The notes under the pieces are model-generated. The model had not been told where the DNA came from, did no database searches, and saw only the letters and a list, made by a program, of their open reading frames with translations. This document shows, one piece after another, positions 25,626 to 34,120 of a DNA stretch of 64,000 bases; positions within the stretch are counted from its first letter, which is position 1; each line of letters begins with the position of its first letter. Both the position numbers and the translations under genes were made by a program. Source of the stretch: Prauserella flavalba (GTDB lineage: Bacteria; Actinomycetota; Actinomycetes; Mycobacteriales; Pseudonocardiaceae); assembly GCF_003202235.1 (NCBI RefSeq), contig NZ_MASU01000002.1, positions 310,001-374,000 of the forward strand. Reading direction: 5' to 3'.

Positions 25626-26438
25626 ATGGCAACTATCGCTGTACTGGGTGCTGGCAAGATCGGTGAGGCGCTGCTCTCTGGCCTTCTGCACGCCGGGCGC
25701 AAGCCGGAGGAGCTGCTGTTCACCGAACGGCATCCGGAGCGCTCCGCCGAGCTGACCGGGCGCTACGGCATCGCCGGCGTCGACGTGTCCGAGGCGGCCA
25801 AGCGTGCGGACGTGCTGATCGTCGCCGTGAAGCCACAGGACATCGAGCCCGTACTGGACGAGCTGGCCCCGCTGGTGGGCCCGGGCTCCCTGGTGGTGTC
25901 GCTGTGCGCGGGCCTGCCGACGGCGCTGTACGAGCGCAGGCTTCCGGAGGGCACGCCGGTCGTCCGCGTCATGCCGAACACCCCGATGCTCGTGAACGAG
26001 GCGATGAGTGCCGTCTCGCCGGGCCGCCACGCCACCCCCGAGCACATCCGCGTGGTGGAGGAGCTGCTCTCCAGCGTCGGCAAGGTGCTGGAGGTGCCGG
26101 AGTCGCAGCAGGACGCCGTCACCGCGCTGTCCGGCTCGGGCCCCGCGTACTTCTTCTTCCTGGTCGAGGCCATGATCGACGCCGGGATACTGCTCGGGCT
26201 CCCTCGCGCGGTCGCCGAGCAGCTCATCGTCCAGTCGGCGGTCGGCGCCGCGAAGATGCTCGCCGAGAGCGCCGAGCACCCGGTGATCCTGCGCGAGGCG
26301 GTCACCTCGCCGGCCGGCACCACGATCAACGCGATCAGGGAGCTGGAGAAGCACGGTGTCAGGGCCGCGCTGCTCGCCGCTATCGAGGCCGCCCGCGACC
26401 GTTCGGTTGAACTCGGTAAGGCGCACGAGGAGGACTGA
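25626..26438 (+). CDS. proC: Pyrroline-5-carboxylate reductase
   Basis: 270 residues. Last step of proline synthesis, NAD(P)H-dependent. Rossmann motif VLGAGKIGEALLSGL at residues 6-20, AVKPQD near 61, RVMPNTPMLVNEA near 115, and the signature ALSGSGPAYFFFL near 163, where proline and the cofactor meet. Length and C-terminal LREAVTSPAGTTI are typical. Followed by a small HTH gene, as proC is in mycobacteria (Rv0500-Rv0500A). Confidence 0.96.
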   Translation: MATIAVLGAGKIGEALLSGLLHAGRKPEELLFTERHPERSAELTGRYGIAGVDVSEAAKRADVLIVAVKPQDIEPVLDELAPLVGPGSLVVSLCAGLPTALYERRLPEGTPVVRVMPNTPMLVNEAMSAVSPGRHATPEHIRVVEELLSSVGKVLEVPESQQDAVTALSGSGPAYFFFLVEAMIDAGILLGLPRAVAEQLIVQSAVGAAKMLAESAEHPVILREAVTSPAGTTINAIRELEKHGVRAALLAAIEAARDRSVELGKAHEED

Positions 26439-26620
26439 CCGGCCTTCGACGTGCCGTTCGTCACGATGCGTGCTCGCGACCACGGTACGTATTGCCCTCG
26501 ACAGCCGTCGCATTGGTCCCACGTGTCCCGCTACCCTCGGTGGTAGCACGTGCGTGTCGATACCGTTCGGTGGGGAAGCCGAGCGGCGCGACACGTGTAA
26601 AAGGACACGGTGAATGACCT

Positions 26621-26836
26621 ATGCCGCCGAACAGGAAAGACGACGTGCCGGGCCCCCGGCAGGTCCAGTTCTTGACGGTCGCCGAGGTGGCGACGCTGAT
26701 GCGGGTCTCCAAGATGACCGTCTACCGGCTCGTTCACTCGGGTGAGCTGCCCGCCGTCAGGGTGGGCAAGTCCTTCCGGGTGCCCGAGAAGGCCGTCCAC
26801 GACTACCTCGACAACGCCTACTTCGACGTCGGTTAG
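26621..26836 (+). CDS. Excisionase-family (MerR-like) HTH DNA-binding protein (Rv0500A-like)
   Basis: 71 residues. Winged helix-turn-helix of the AlpA/excisionase type: FLTVAEVATLMRVSKMTVYR (residues 14-33), then VHSGELPAVRVGKSFRVPEK, the wing that contacts DNA. Conserved next to proC and the bS22 gene across actinobacteria, so not a phage excisionase despite the family name. Probable small transcription factor; targets unknown. Confidence 0.88.
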   Translation: MPPNRKDDVPGPRQVQFLTVAEVATLMRVSKMTVYRLVHSGELPAVRVGKSFRVPEKAVHDYLDNAYFDVG

Positions 26837-26946
26837 CGGTAGCCGGAGACGAGCGCGGAAGAAGCCCCAGGTAACCTGATAGGCCGTTCGTGTGCTTGCC
26901 CCACGCGATTTTCACGACCGAACGTTCCGAACGTTAAGGAGCACCT

Positions 26947-27048
26947 GTGGGCTCGGTGATCAAGAAGCGCCGCAAGCGTATGTCCAAGAAGAAGCACCGC
27001 AAGCTGCTTCGCCGCACGCGGGTGCAGCGTCGCAAGCAGGGCAAGTAA
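26947..27048 (+). CDS. Small ribosomal subunit protein bS22 (AURKAIP1/COX24 domain)
   Basis: 33 residues, almost half Lys/Arg (starts [16 protein letters not shown]). Matches the tiny basic protein found in the mycobacterial 30S subunit near the decoding region. GTG 26947 has AAGGAG (26936-26941) five bases upstream. Lies between the HTH gene and the GalE2-like gene as in M. tuberculosis (Rv0500B). Short enough to be missed by length-limited gene finders. Confidence 0.9.
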   Translation: MGSVIKKRRKRMSKKKHRKLLRRTRVQRRKQGK

Positions 27049-27128
27049 ACGCGCCTGGGCACAACTGCTTCACGCAGTCGGGTGAGCCCTGGTGGCCGGT
27101 AGGCGTAACCCCGGTTAATAGCATGTAA

Positions 27129-27176
27129 GAGGCGGTTCCGTAGCTCCCTGCGCGGAGTAACATCCGGAATCGCCTC
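27129..27176 (+). other. Nested stem-loop between bS22 and GalE2-like genes
   Basis: GAGGCGGTTCCG (27129-27140) pairs with CGGAATCGCCTC (27165-27176), 12 bp with one G-U pair; an inner CTCC/GGAG stem (27144-27147, 27154-27157) sits in the loop. It ends 38 bases before the GalE2-like ATG. Terminator for bS22 or structured leader. Confidence 0.5.
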
Positions 27177-27214
27177 GCCTCTTCGCAAACCGTCGCCTTC
27201 CGCCAGGGGGTCTG

Positions 27215-28249
27215 ATGCCGCCCAACATCGTCCTCGTCACCGGGGTCGCCGGCGAGCTGGGCGGAAGGCTCCTGGCCAGGTTGGGCAACAACCCGGAGCT
27301 GGAACGGGTGATCGGCGTCGACACGTCGGCGCCGCACCCGGACATCCTCCGCCGGATCGGCAACGCGGAGTTCGTCCGCGCCGACATCCGCAACCCACTC
27401 ATCGCGAAGATCATCAGCTCCGCGAAGGTCGACACGGTGGTGCACGCCTCGACGACGTGCCATCCCGCGGGTCCCGGCAGGCGGATGGCGATCAAGGAAG
27501 TGAACGTCATCGGCACCATGCGGCTGCTCGCCGCGTGCCAGCGTTCACCGCTCGTGCGCAAGCTCGTCGTCAAGTCCACCGCGGCCGTCTACGGCGCGAG
27601 CTCACGCTCGCCCGCGGTGTTCACCGAGAACTCCGAGCTCATCCCGGCCTCGTCCAACGGCTATGCCAAGGACGCCGTCGAGATGGAGGGCTACGTGCGC
27701 GGCCTGTCGCGCCGCCGCCCGGACATCACCGTGACGATGGGCCGGTTCGTCAACATCATCGGGCCCGAGGTCGACACCGTGCTCTCGCGCTACTTCGCGC
27801 TGCCGGTGGTGCCCACGGTCCTCGGCTACGACGCTCGCCTGCAACTGCTGCACTCCACCGATGCGCTGAACGTGCTGGAGTGCGCGACGTTGCAGGACAA
27901 GCCCGGTGTCTTCAACGTCGCCGCCGACGGCGTCATGACGCTCTCGCAGGCGATCCGCAGGGCGGGCCGGGTCGAGCTGCCCATGCCGCGCCAGGTGATG
28001 CCGTCGGTCAGCAGGCTGCTGCGGGGCGCCCGCGTGGTCGACTTCTCCTCCGACCAGGTGCGGCTGCTCAACTTCGGCCGGGTCGTGGACAACACGAGAC
28101 TCAAGGACGAATTCGGGTACACCCCCCGGTGGAGCACCCGCGAGGCCTACGACGACTACATCCTCGGCCGGGGACTGCGGCCGGTGGTTGACGGTGACCG
28201 TCTCGCGGAGCTGGCCACCACGGTCGACGGTTGGAGGGTGAAGCAGTGA
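27215..28249 (+). CDS. NAD-dependent epimerase/dehydratase (GalE2-like, Rv0501)
   Basis: 344 residues. Extended SDR fold: VTGVAGELGGRLLARL near residues 6-21, DTVVHASTT near 72, and KLVVKSTAAVYGA near 112. The usual catalytic YxxxK is not present where expected; the sequence there is NGYAKDAVEMEG, so Tyr is followed by Lys at +2 only. This suggests a non-classical role despite the galE2 name used in mycobacteria. ATG 27215 has AGGGGG upstream. The acyltransferase gene starts inside its stop codon. Confidence 0.85.
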   Translation: MPPNIVLVTGVAGELGGRLLARLGNNPELERVIGVDTSAPHPDILRRIGNAEFVRADIRNPLIAKIISSAKVDTVVHASTTCHPAGPGRRMAIKEVNVIGTMRLLAACQRSPLVRKLVVKSTAAVYGASSRSPAVFTENSELIPASSNGYAKDAVEMEGYVRGLSRRRPDITVTMGRFVNIIGPEVDTVLSRYFALPVVPTVLGYDARLQLLHSTDALNVLECATLQDKPGVFNVAADGVMTLSQAIRRAGRVELPMPRQVMPSVSRLLRGARVVDFSSDQVRLLNFGRVVDNTRLKDEFGYTPRWSTREAYDDYILGRGLRPVVDGDRLAELATTVDGWRVKQ

Positions 28250-29214
28250 CAACCGGCTCTTCGGCGCAGGTCATCCCACTGCACCGGAGCAGAGACGACG
28301 AGGCGCAGCCGGCCGCCCCCAGGGAGCACGACGCCCCCGTCGTGGCGTTTCCCGGTGCCACCGCGGACACGGAGCAGCAGGAACAGGGCGACCCGCTGGC
28401 GCGGTTCCTGACGTTCCTGCGGCACCGGCTCACCGGTGACTACACCGTGGACGAGTTCGGCTTCGACCCCGAGCTCACCGACACGCTCGTGCTGCCGCCG
28501 CTGCGTGTGCTGTACGAGAAGTGGTTCCGGGTGAGCACTCACGGCGTGGCCAACCTGCCCGCCGAGGGCGGCGCGCTGCTCGTGGCCAACCACTCCGGCG
28601 TGCTGCCGATCGACTCGGTGATGACCGCGTTCGCCGTCCACGAGCAGCGCGCGCGGCACCTGCGCATGCTGGGCGCCGACCTGGTGTTCAAGACGCCGCT
28701 GCTGGGCACGCTCGCCCGCAGGTCGGGGCAGACGCTCGCGTGTGGTCCCGACGCGGAGCGGCTGCTGCGCGCGGGCGAGCTCGTCGGCGTGTGGCCGGAG
28801 GGTTTCAAGGGCGTCGGCAAGCCGTTCTCGGAGCGGTACAAGCTGCAGCGGTTCGGTCGCGGCGGGTTCGTGTCGGCGGCGCTGCGCACGGGTGTGCCGA
28901 TCATCCCGGTGTCGATCGTGGGCGCCGAGGAGATCTACCCGAAGCTCGCCGACCTGAAGCCGCTGGCCCGCCTGCTCGGGCTGCCGTACTTCCCGGTGAC
29001 GCCGTTCTTCCCGCTGCTCGGCCCGCTCGGCGCGATCCCGCTGCCGACGAAGTGGCACATCGAGTTCGGCGAGCCGATCCCCACGGACGGCTTCGCGGCG
29101 GAGGCGGAGGAAGACCCGCTGCTGATCTTCAACCTCAACGACCAGGTCCGCGAGGCCATCCAGCAGATGCTGTACCGCCGCCTCTCCCAGCGCCGCAGCA
29201 TCTTCCGCGACTGA
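28246..29214 (+). CDS. Lysophospholipid acyltransferase-like protein (Rv0502-like)
   Basis: 322 residues. LPLAT superfamily (MGAT-like subgroup): NHSGVLPID near residue 116 carries the catalytic His and Asp, spaced wider than in PlsC; glycine-rich VWPEGFKGVGKPF near 184 and VPIIPVSIVGAEE near 218 follow. About 60 N-terminal residues are low-complexity. GTG 28246 overlaps the stop of the GalE2-like gene, so the two are coupled, as in mycobacteria. Acyl donor and acceptor unknown. Confidence 0.86.
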   Translation: MTTGSSAQVIPLHRSRDDEAQPAAPREHDAPVVAFPGATADTEQQEQGDPLARFLTFLRHRLTGDYTVDEFGFDPELTDTLVLPPLRVLYEKWFRVSTHGVANLPAEGGALLVANHSGVLPIDSVMTAFAVHEQRARHLRMLGADLVFKTPLLGTLARRSGQTLACGPDAERLLRAGELVGVWPEGFKGVGKPFSERYKLQRFGRGGFVSAALRTGVPIIPVSIVGAEEIYPKLADLKPLARLLGLPYFPVTPFFPLLGPLGAIPLPTKWHIEFGEPIPTDGFAAEAEEDPLLIFNLNDQVREAIQQMLYRRLSQRRSIFRD

Positions 29215-29226
29215 GCCTTCCCCTAC

Positions 29227-29283
29227 CGGCCCCCAAGGCCACCTTTGTTGCGTTCAACGCAACAAAGGTGGCCTTGGGGGCCG
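29227..29283. repeat. Intergenic hairpin repeat, copy 3 (AACAAAGG variant)
   Basis: Perfect 26-bp inverted repeat (29227-29252 and 29258-29283) with loop TTCAA. The arms carry CCAAGGCCACCTTTGTTGCG, the second sequence variant of the family. Between the convergent acyltransferase and HAD genes. Confidence 0.9.
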
Positions 29284-29298
29284 TTGGCGTTACTCCGG

Positions 29299-30237
29299 TC
29301 AGGCGGCTCGGCGGCGGTAGGCGATGCCCGCGGCGACGGCTCCGGCGACCGCGCCTGCGCCGAGCACGGAGGGCACGCCGATCTTCGCGGCCTTGCGCCC
29401 GGTGCGGAAGTCGCGGATCTCCCAGCCCCGGCTCCGCGCCGTCTCGCGCAGTCCCGAGTCGGGGTTGACGGCCACGGCGGTGCCGACGACCGAGAGCATC
29501 GGCACGTCGTTCTGCGAGTCCGAGTACGCCGTGCAGCGGCGCAGGTTCAGCCCCTCGCGGGCGGCCAGCGCGCGCACGGCGTGCGCCTTCGCCCTGCCGT
29601 GCAGCAGATCCCCGACGAGCCGTCCGGTGTACACGCCGTCGACGCTCTCCGCGACCGTGCCCAGCGCGCCGGTGAGCCCCAGGCGCCGCGCGATGATGGC
29701 CGCCAGCTCGACGGGTGTCGCCGTCACGAGCCACACGCGCTGACCCGCGTCGAGGTGCATCTGGGCGAGTGCACGCGTGCCGGACCAGATCTTGTCGGCC
29801 ATCAGCTCGTCGTAGATCTCCTCGCCGACGGCCACCATCTCGTCGACGGTCCGTCCCGCCACAAAGGACAGTGCCTGCTCGCGGCTGGACTGCATGCCCT
29901 GCTTATCCTCGCGCCCACCGACGCGGAACTTCACCTGCTGCCACGCGAACCCGGCGAGGTCGGAGGTGGTGAAGTACTTGCGCGCGGCGAGTCCCCGCGC
30001 GAAGTGGAAGATCGACGCGCCCATCATCATCGTGTTGTCCACGTCGAAGAACGCCGCCGCGGTGAGGTCGGGCGGAGCGGGTGGTGGAGCGGGTCCGCCG
30101 CCCTCGGGCGCCGGGACCTCGAGGGTCGCCACCTGCGCGGCTTCCATGGCCACGGCAGCGTCGGCCGAGGCTTCGCCTGCCAGTGCGGCGAGCCGCTCGC
30201 GTTCGTGCCCCTTACCGCGGGCCCGCCACAGTGCCAC
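29299..30237 (-). CDS. HAD-IB family hydrolase (SerB1-like phosphatase, Rv0505c-like)
   Basis: 312 residues from GTG 30237 (GGAGG eight bases upstream; GTG 30252 is also open). HAD motif [10 protein letters not shown] near 63, motif II LVTATP near 173, motif III Lys before AHAVRAL, motif [11 protein letters not shown] near 233. An N-terminal Ala/Pro-rich extension of about 55 residues and a C-terminal hydrophobic tail ([18 protein letters not shown]) may anchor it to the membrane. Likely phosphoserine or small phosphomonoester substrate, not certain. Confidence 0.85.
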   Translation of the reverse strand: MALWRARGKGHERERLAALAGEASADAAVAMEAAQVATLEVPAPEGGGPAPPPAPPDLTAAAFFDVDNTMMMGASIFHFARGLAARKYFTTSDLAGFAWQQVKFRVGGREDKQGMQSSREQALSFVAGRTVDEMVAVGEEIYDELMADKIWSGTRALAQMHLDAGQRVWLVTATPVELAAIIARRLGLTGALGTVAESVDGVYTGRLVGDLLHGRAKAHAVRALAAREGLNLRRCTAYSDSQNDVPMLSVVGTAVAVNPDSGLRETARSRGWEIRDFRTGRKAAKIGVPSVLGAGAVAGAVAAGIAYRRRAA

Positions 30238-30312
30238 GCACACCGCCTCCACGTTCGAGTTGCACTCCGGTGCTGTGCACAGAGTAGCGAGGATACAACT
30301 GACGACGGAGCG

Positions 30313-31392
30313 CTATCCGATGCTCACCCCCGGCAGCCCCGGCAACAGCGGCGGGATGGACACGACCGGGGCGGGCGGCGGCGACGAGTCCGGCAGCCGC
30401 GGCCCCGTCGGCGCCGGGATGGGCGCGGGAACGGCGGTCTCGCTCGGTGTGGGCGCCGGTGTCGGCGGTGGAGGTGTCGGTGACGGCGTGAGTACGGGCT
30501 CGGGCGTTGAGGTGCCCGCGCTCGTCAGCGGCTGGACCGCCGGTGGCTCGGGTGGCTCGTAGGCGGGCGGCGGGATGGTGCCCGGTCGCCGGTACTCCCC
30601 GGCGCGCAGGCTCTCCGGGAGGCCACACGTCCCGGTGGCGGGCAGCGCGCCCAGCTCGTCGAACTCGCCCGAGGTGATCTGGTAGCAACCCATCCGGTCG
30701 CTCAGCGCGGTGACGCGCTGCCGGACCCTGGCCAGCAGCTCCACCGGCTCGGTGGCGTCGGTGGCATTCGCCGGGAGCACCCGGTGCAGTGCCGCGAGCC
30801 TGCTCGACTGCCGCTCCGCCCAGTCGCCGAGCGGCTCCAGCTGCCGCCCGTCCGAACTGGTCGCGAGCGCGGTGAGCTGGAGGACGCCGGCCCGCGTGTC
30901 TCCGGTGAAGTCGGCCATGCCGGTCGCGTAAGCGTGCTCGTCGAACCGCCCCCGCTCGACGAGCACGGTCAGCTCGTCGATACGGCGCGCGGCGTACTCC
31001 AGGTGCGTGAGCGCCCTGGCCTCGTCGTCGAACGTCAGCTCCAGCACGGCCGTCTCGCGCAGGCGCTTCAGGTCGTAGAGCGGCTCGCCGGGCAATGCGT
31101 CGTCGGCGAGCAGCAGCCCGAGCCCCGACAGCGCGAAGAGCAGCGCCATCGCGGCAGCGACCACGGGAACGGTGCGGGGACGGCGGCGTGGCGGCCGCTG
31201 CCGCGCGTCCTCGATGCGGCCCGCGATGCGCGTGCGGGCCTCGTCGTCCGGCGCGGTGTCGGCGCCGAGCCTGCGCAGCGCGGCGACCACAGCCAGCTCG
31301 TCGCTGAACTCGGGCCCGTGCCCGTGCTCGACCGCGCGAGCGAAGCGCTCGTGTTCCCCGCGCCCCTGGCGCGGCCACGGAGGCCTCCACAT
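30313..31392 (-). CDS. DUF5667 membrane protein, RsbN-like anti-sigma factor candidate
   Basis: 359 residues. N-terminal cytoplasmic part (1-75) with ERFARAVEHG and DELAVVAALRRLGA resembling the sigma-binding region of RsbN; one membrane segment near 77-97 (VVAAAMALLFALSGLGLLLA); extracytoplasmic DUF5667 domain beginning DDALPGEPLYDLKRLRE; then a Pro/Ser/Thr-rich C-terminal 95 residues. It follows a BldN-type sigma factor by 75 bases, the arrangement of bldN-rsbN in Streptomyces. Binding to that sigma factor is inferred from position and topology. Confidence 0.83.
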   Translation of the reverse strand: MWRPPWPRQGRGEHERFARAVEHGHGPEFSDELAVVAALRRLGADTAPDDEARTRIAGRIEDARQRPPRRRPRTVPVVAAAMALLFALSGLGLLLADDALPGEPLYDLKRLRETAVLELTFDDEARALTHLEYAARRIDELTVLVERGRFDEHAYATGMADFTGDTRAGVLQLTALATSSDGRQLEPLGDWAERQSSRLAALHRVLPANATDATEPVELLARVRQRVTALSDRMGCYQITSGEFDELGALPATGTCGLPESLRAGEYRRPGTIPPPAYEPPEPPAVQPLTSAGTSTPEPVLTPSPTPPPPTPAPTPSETAVPAPIPAPTGPRLPDSSPPPAPVVSIPPLLPGLPGVSIG

Positions 31393-31467
31393 GTCGCGCG
31401 CCTCCCGGCCTGCTCCGCCGAATCCTTCGCACTGGCAACGATCGGCGGGGTGACCGGTTACGCGGAA

Positions 31468-32109
31468 TCAGCGCAGACCGGTGGGCAGAAGTTTCGCGAG
31501 CCTGCGCACGGCGCGGTGCTGGAGTGCCTTCACGGCGCCCTCGTTGCGCTGCATGATCTGCGCGGTCTCGGACACCGAGAAGCCCTGGATGAACCGAAGG
31601 ATGATGCATTCCCGCTGGTCGTCGCCCAGCCCGGCGATGCAGCGCAGCAGCTCGTCGTTGGTGGTCTTGCTGATCACCTGCTGCTCGGGGCCCGGCGAGT
31701 GCTGCGCGGAGGCGCCGAAGGTCTGGGTGCCGGATTCGGTCACCTCGTCGGTGACGATCTCCAGGCGGAACCGGCTCGACTTCACGTGGTCGAGCACCAG
31801 GTTGCGGGCGATCGTGGTGAACCACGCACCGACGTCGCGGCCCTGGTACGAGATCGACGTGATCCGGCGCAACGCGCGCAGGAAGGTCTCGCTCGTGACG
31901 TCCTCCGCGAGGTGGCGGTCGCCGACCCGCAGCAGCACGTACCGGTACACCCAGTCGACGTAGCGGTCGTAGAGCTTGCCGAACGCCGCGGTGTCGCCGC
32001 GCTGGGCCGCGCGCACCAGATCCCAGTTCTCGTCGACGCTCGCGTCGCTCTCCACCGCGCGGAGCCTCGCAGGCGCTGGACCTGCCGCAACAGCGATCGG
32101 CATGCTCAT
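31468..32109 (-). CDS. BldN-family ECF-type RNA polymerase sigma factor
   Basis: 213 residues. Sigma2 region: FGKLYDRYVDWVYRYVL near residues 43-59 and DVTSETFLRALRRITS near 71; sigma4 region: LGDDQRECIILRFIQGFSVS near 160 and MQRNEGAVKALQHRAVRRL near 187. It has no asymmetric anti-sigma ECF signature but matches the actinobacterial BldN group. ATG 32109 with GGAGG nine bases upstream. In Streptomyces BldN controls aerial growth; the role here is inferred only. Followed by an RsbN-like gene. Confidence 0.88.
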   Translation of the reverse strand: MSMPIAVAAGPAPARLRAVESDASVDENWDLVRAAQRGDTAAFGKLYDRYVDWVYRYVLLRVGDRHLAEDVTSETFLRALRRITSISYQGRDVGAWFTTIARNLVLDHVKSSRFRLEIVTDEVTESGTQTFGASAQHSPGPEQQVISKTTNDELLRCIAGLGDDQRECIILRFIQGFSVSETAQIMQRNEGAVKALQHRAVRRLAKLLPTGLR

Positions 32110-32301
32110 CGTGTTGCACCTCCTCCGGGCCCGTTCCCGGACTCCGCGTGATCATCGCCACTACGTCGCCTGACGGAGCATACGCGTTGTTACCGCGAAG
32201 TAGGTAGTGGTGTCTCGATTGCGAAAAGGAGACGAGGTCAAAACCACCTTGTGACGTCGCACTCGGCTGGCACACTGGCCGGTGATCGAAAGGGGCTGGT
32301 T

Positions 32302-33819
32302 GTGGCTGCTGGGGCAGGCAGTGTCGCCGAAGTCGCCAACGTCGCGGACCTCGTCGCCGCCAACGCGCGCGAGCGGCCCGGAGCGACCGCGCTCGTCGAC
32401 ACCGTGGCCGAGACCACACTGACCTGGGCGGAACTCGACGCCGCCGTCGACACGCAGGCCCGCCGCCTGCTCGGAGCCGGGCTGGGCCGCGGCGACCGCG
32501 TGGCACTGCGGCTGCCGACCTCCTCGGCGTTCGCGGTGGCCTTCTTCGCGGTGACCAGGGCTGGCGGGATCGCCGTGCCGCTGTCGCCGCAGGCGCCGGA
32601 GGGCGAGTGGCGGCCCGTGCTCGCCGACAGTGGCGCGCGGCTGCTCGTCGGCGCCGACCCGGGCGAACCGGACGTGCCCGTGCTGGAACCCGTGATCGAC
32701 ACCTCCGCGGGCGAGCCCGTCGAGGCGACCGGGGCGGGCGAGGACGTCGCCGCGCTGTTCTACACCTCGGGCACCACCGGACCCCCGCGCGGCGTGATGC
32801 TGTCGCACCGCGCGCTGCTGGCCAACGTCGCCCAGCTCGGGCAGCTGAGCCCGCCCGTGGCCGACCCCGGCGACCGGGTGTTCGTGGCCATCCCGCTGCA
32901 CCACATCTACGGGCTCGGGCCGGGCCTGCTCAACGCCGTCGCCGCCGGGGCCACCGCGGTGCTCGCGCAGCGGTTCGACGCGCGGAAGGCGCTCGCCGCG
33001 TGCGCCGACCACCGCGTGACCGTGATCGTCGGGGTGCCCGCGATGTACGCCGAGCTGGCCGTGCTGCCCGCCGACGAGGTCGGCGAAGCGCTGTCGACGG
33101 TCCGCCTGCTCGTGTCGGGTGCCGCACCGCTGCACCCGAAGGTGCTCGCCGCCATCCGGGGCGCCACGGGGCTGGCCGTGTTCGAGGGTTACGGGCTCAC
33201 CGAGGCCGCGCCCGTGGTGACGTCCACGCTGGTCACCGGCTACGCCAAGCCGGGGTCGGTCGGCCGCCCGCTGCCCGGCGTCGAGCTGCGGCTCGTCGAG
33301 AGCGACGGCACGCCGGGCCCGGTGCCGCTCGACCCCGCGGATCCGTCCGACGCGTTCGCCGACGACACCGGCGGCACCGGACTGGTCGCCGTGCGCGGGC
33401 GGAACCTGTTCAGCGGGTACTGGCCCGACGGCGCACACGGGCCGGACGAGGACGGCTGGTTCCGCACGGGCGATGTCGGTTACGTCGACGTCGACGGCGA
33501 CCTGCACCTGGTCGACCGCGCCAACGACCTGATCATCGTCAACGGCTTCAACGTGTTCCCGCACGAGGTGGAGGACGTGATCGGCGCACTGCCCGAGGTC
33601 GCCGAGGTCGCGGTGGTCGGGGTGCTGGACGAGCGCAGTGGCGAGGCGGTGAAGGCCGTGGTCGTGCCGAAGCCGGGTGTGGCGCTGTCCGAACAGCAGG
33701 TGGTGGACGCCTGCGCGGCCACGCTCGCGGCGTACAAGGTGCCGCGCACCGTCGAGTTCGCCGAGGCGCTGCCGCATTCGTCGGTCGGCAAGCTGCGCCG
33801 CTTCCGGTTGCGGGGATGA
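32302..33819 (+). CDS. Acyl-CoA synthetase / AMP-dependent fatty acid ligase
   Basis: 505 residues from GTG 32302 (AAAGGGG six bases upstream; GTG 32251 is the longest frame). ANL superfamily: P-loop LFYTSGTTGPPRGVMLSH near 151, GYGLTEAAP near 296, GWFRTGDVGYVDVDG near 384, and catalytic Lys in SVGKLRR near the C-terminus. Activates a carboxylic acid as acyl-AMP then acyl-CoA; chain length unknown. Divergent from the sigma factor gene and eight bases before a glutaredoxin gene. Confidence 0.88.
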   Translation: MAAGAGSVAEVANVADLVAANARERPGATALVDTVAETTLTWAELDAAVDTQARRLLGAGLGRGDRVALRLPTSSAFAVAFFAVTRAGGIAVPLSPQAPEGEWRPVLADSGARLLVGADPGEPDVPVLEPVIDTSAGEPVEATGAGEDVAALFYTSGTTGPPRGVMLSHRALLANVAQLGQLSPPVADPGDRVFVAIPLHHIYGLGPGLLNAVAAGATAVLAQRFDARKALAACADHRVTVIVGVPAMYAELAVLPADEVGEALSTVRLLVSGAAPLHPKVLAAIRGATGLAVFEGYGLTEAAPVVTSTLVTGYAKPGSVGRPLPGVELRLVESDGTPGPVPLDPADPSDAFADDTGGTGLVAVRGRNLFSGYWPDGAHGPDEDGWFRTGDVGYVDVDGDLHLVDRANDLIIVNGFNVFPHEVEDVIGALPEVAEVAVVGVLDERSGEAVKAVVVPKPGVALSEQQVVDACAATLAAYKVPRTVEFAEALPHSSVGKLRRFRLRG

Positions 33820-33826
33820 TGGAGCC

Positions 33827-34063
33827 ATGCATCGGGTGACCGTGATGACGAGGGTCGGCTGCCACGCGTGCGAGCACGCGGAGGAGGACGTGGCGCGGAT
33901 CTGCGGTGAGCTCGGCGTCGAGTGGACCACCGCCGACGTCGACTCCGACCCCGAGTGGCGGGCCGAGTACGGCGACCGCGTTCCGGTGATCCTCGTGGAC
34001 GACGAGGAGCACGGGTACTGGAAGGTCGAGGAAGACCGCCTGCGGGCCGCGTTGCGGTCGTAA
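33827..34063 (+). CDS. Glutaredoxin-family protein (Rv0508-like)
   Basis: 78 residues. Thioredoxin fold with a CHAC active-site motif (residues 12-15) and the cis-proline segment VPVILVD near 55. DUF836-type small redoxin. The in-frame upstream extension belongs to the acyl-CoA synthetase shadow; ATG 33827 gives the normal N-terminus MHRVTVMTRVGCHAC. In M. tuberculosis the ortholog lies just before hemA; here an oxidoreductase, a fasciclin protein and rex intervene. Confidence 0.87.
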   Translation: MHRVTVMTRVGCHACEHAEEDVARICGELGVEWTTADVDSDPEWRAEYGDRVPVILVDDEEHGYWKVEEDRLRAALRS

Positions 34064-34120
34064 GCCACTCGTAAGCGCCGCGCAGCAGTCCGGAAGCCGT
34101 TCGGCGCCGAATATGGGGAC

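Noticed and set aside
26621-26836. Phage excisionase / integrated element
   Set aside because: The small HTH gene sits in a conserved chromosomal order with proC and bS22; no integrase, att site or phage gene is present.
26837-26946. tRNA gene in the gap before bS22
   Set aside because: No cloverleaf, anticodon stem or CCA-end pattern could be built; the same holds for other gaps.
30361-30600. Plus-strand Gly-rich open frame near 30.4 kb
   Set aside because: Shadow of the Pro/Ser/Thr-rich tail of the DUF5667 protein on the other strand.
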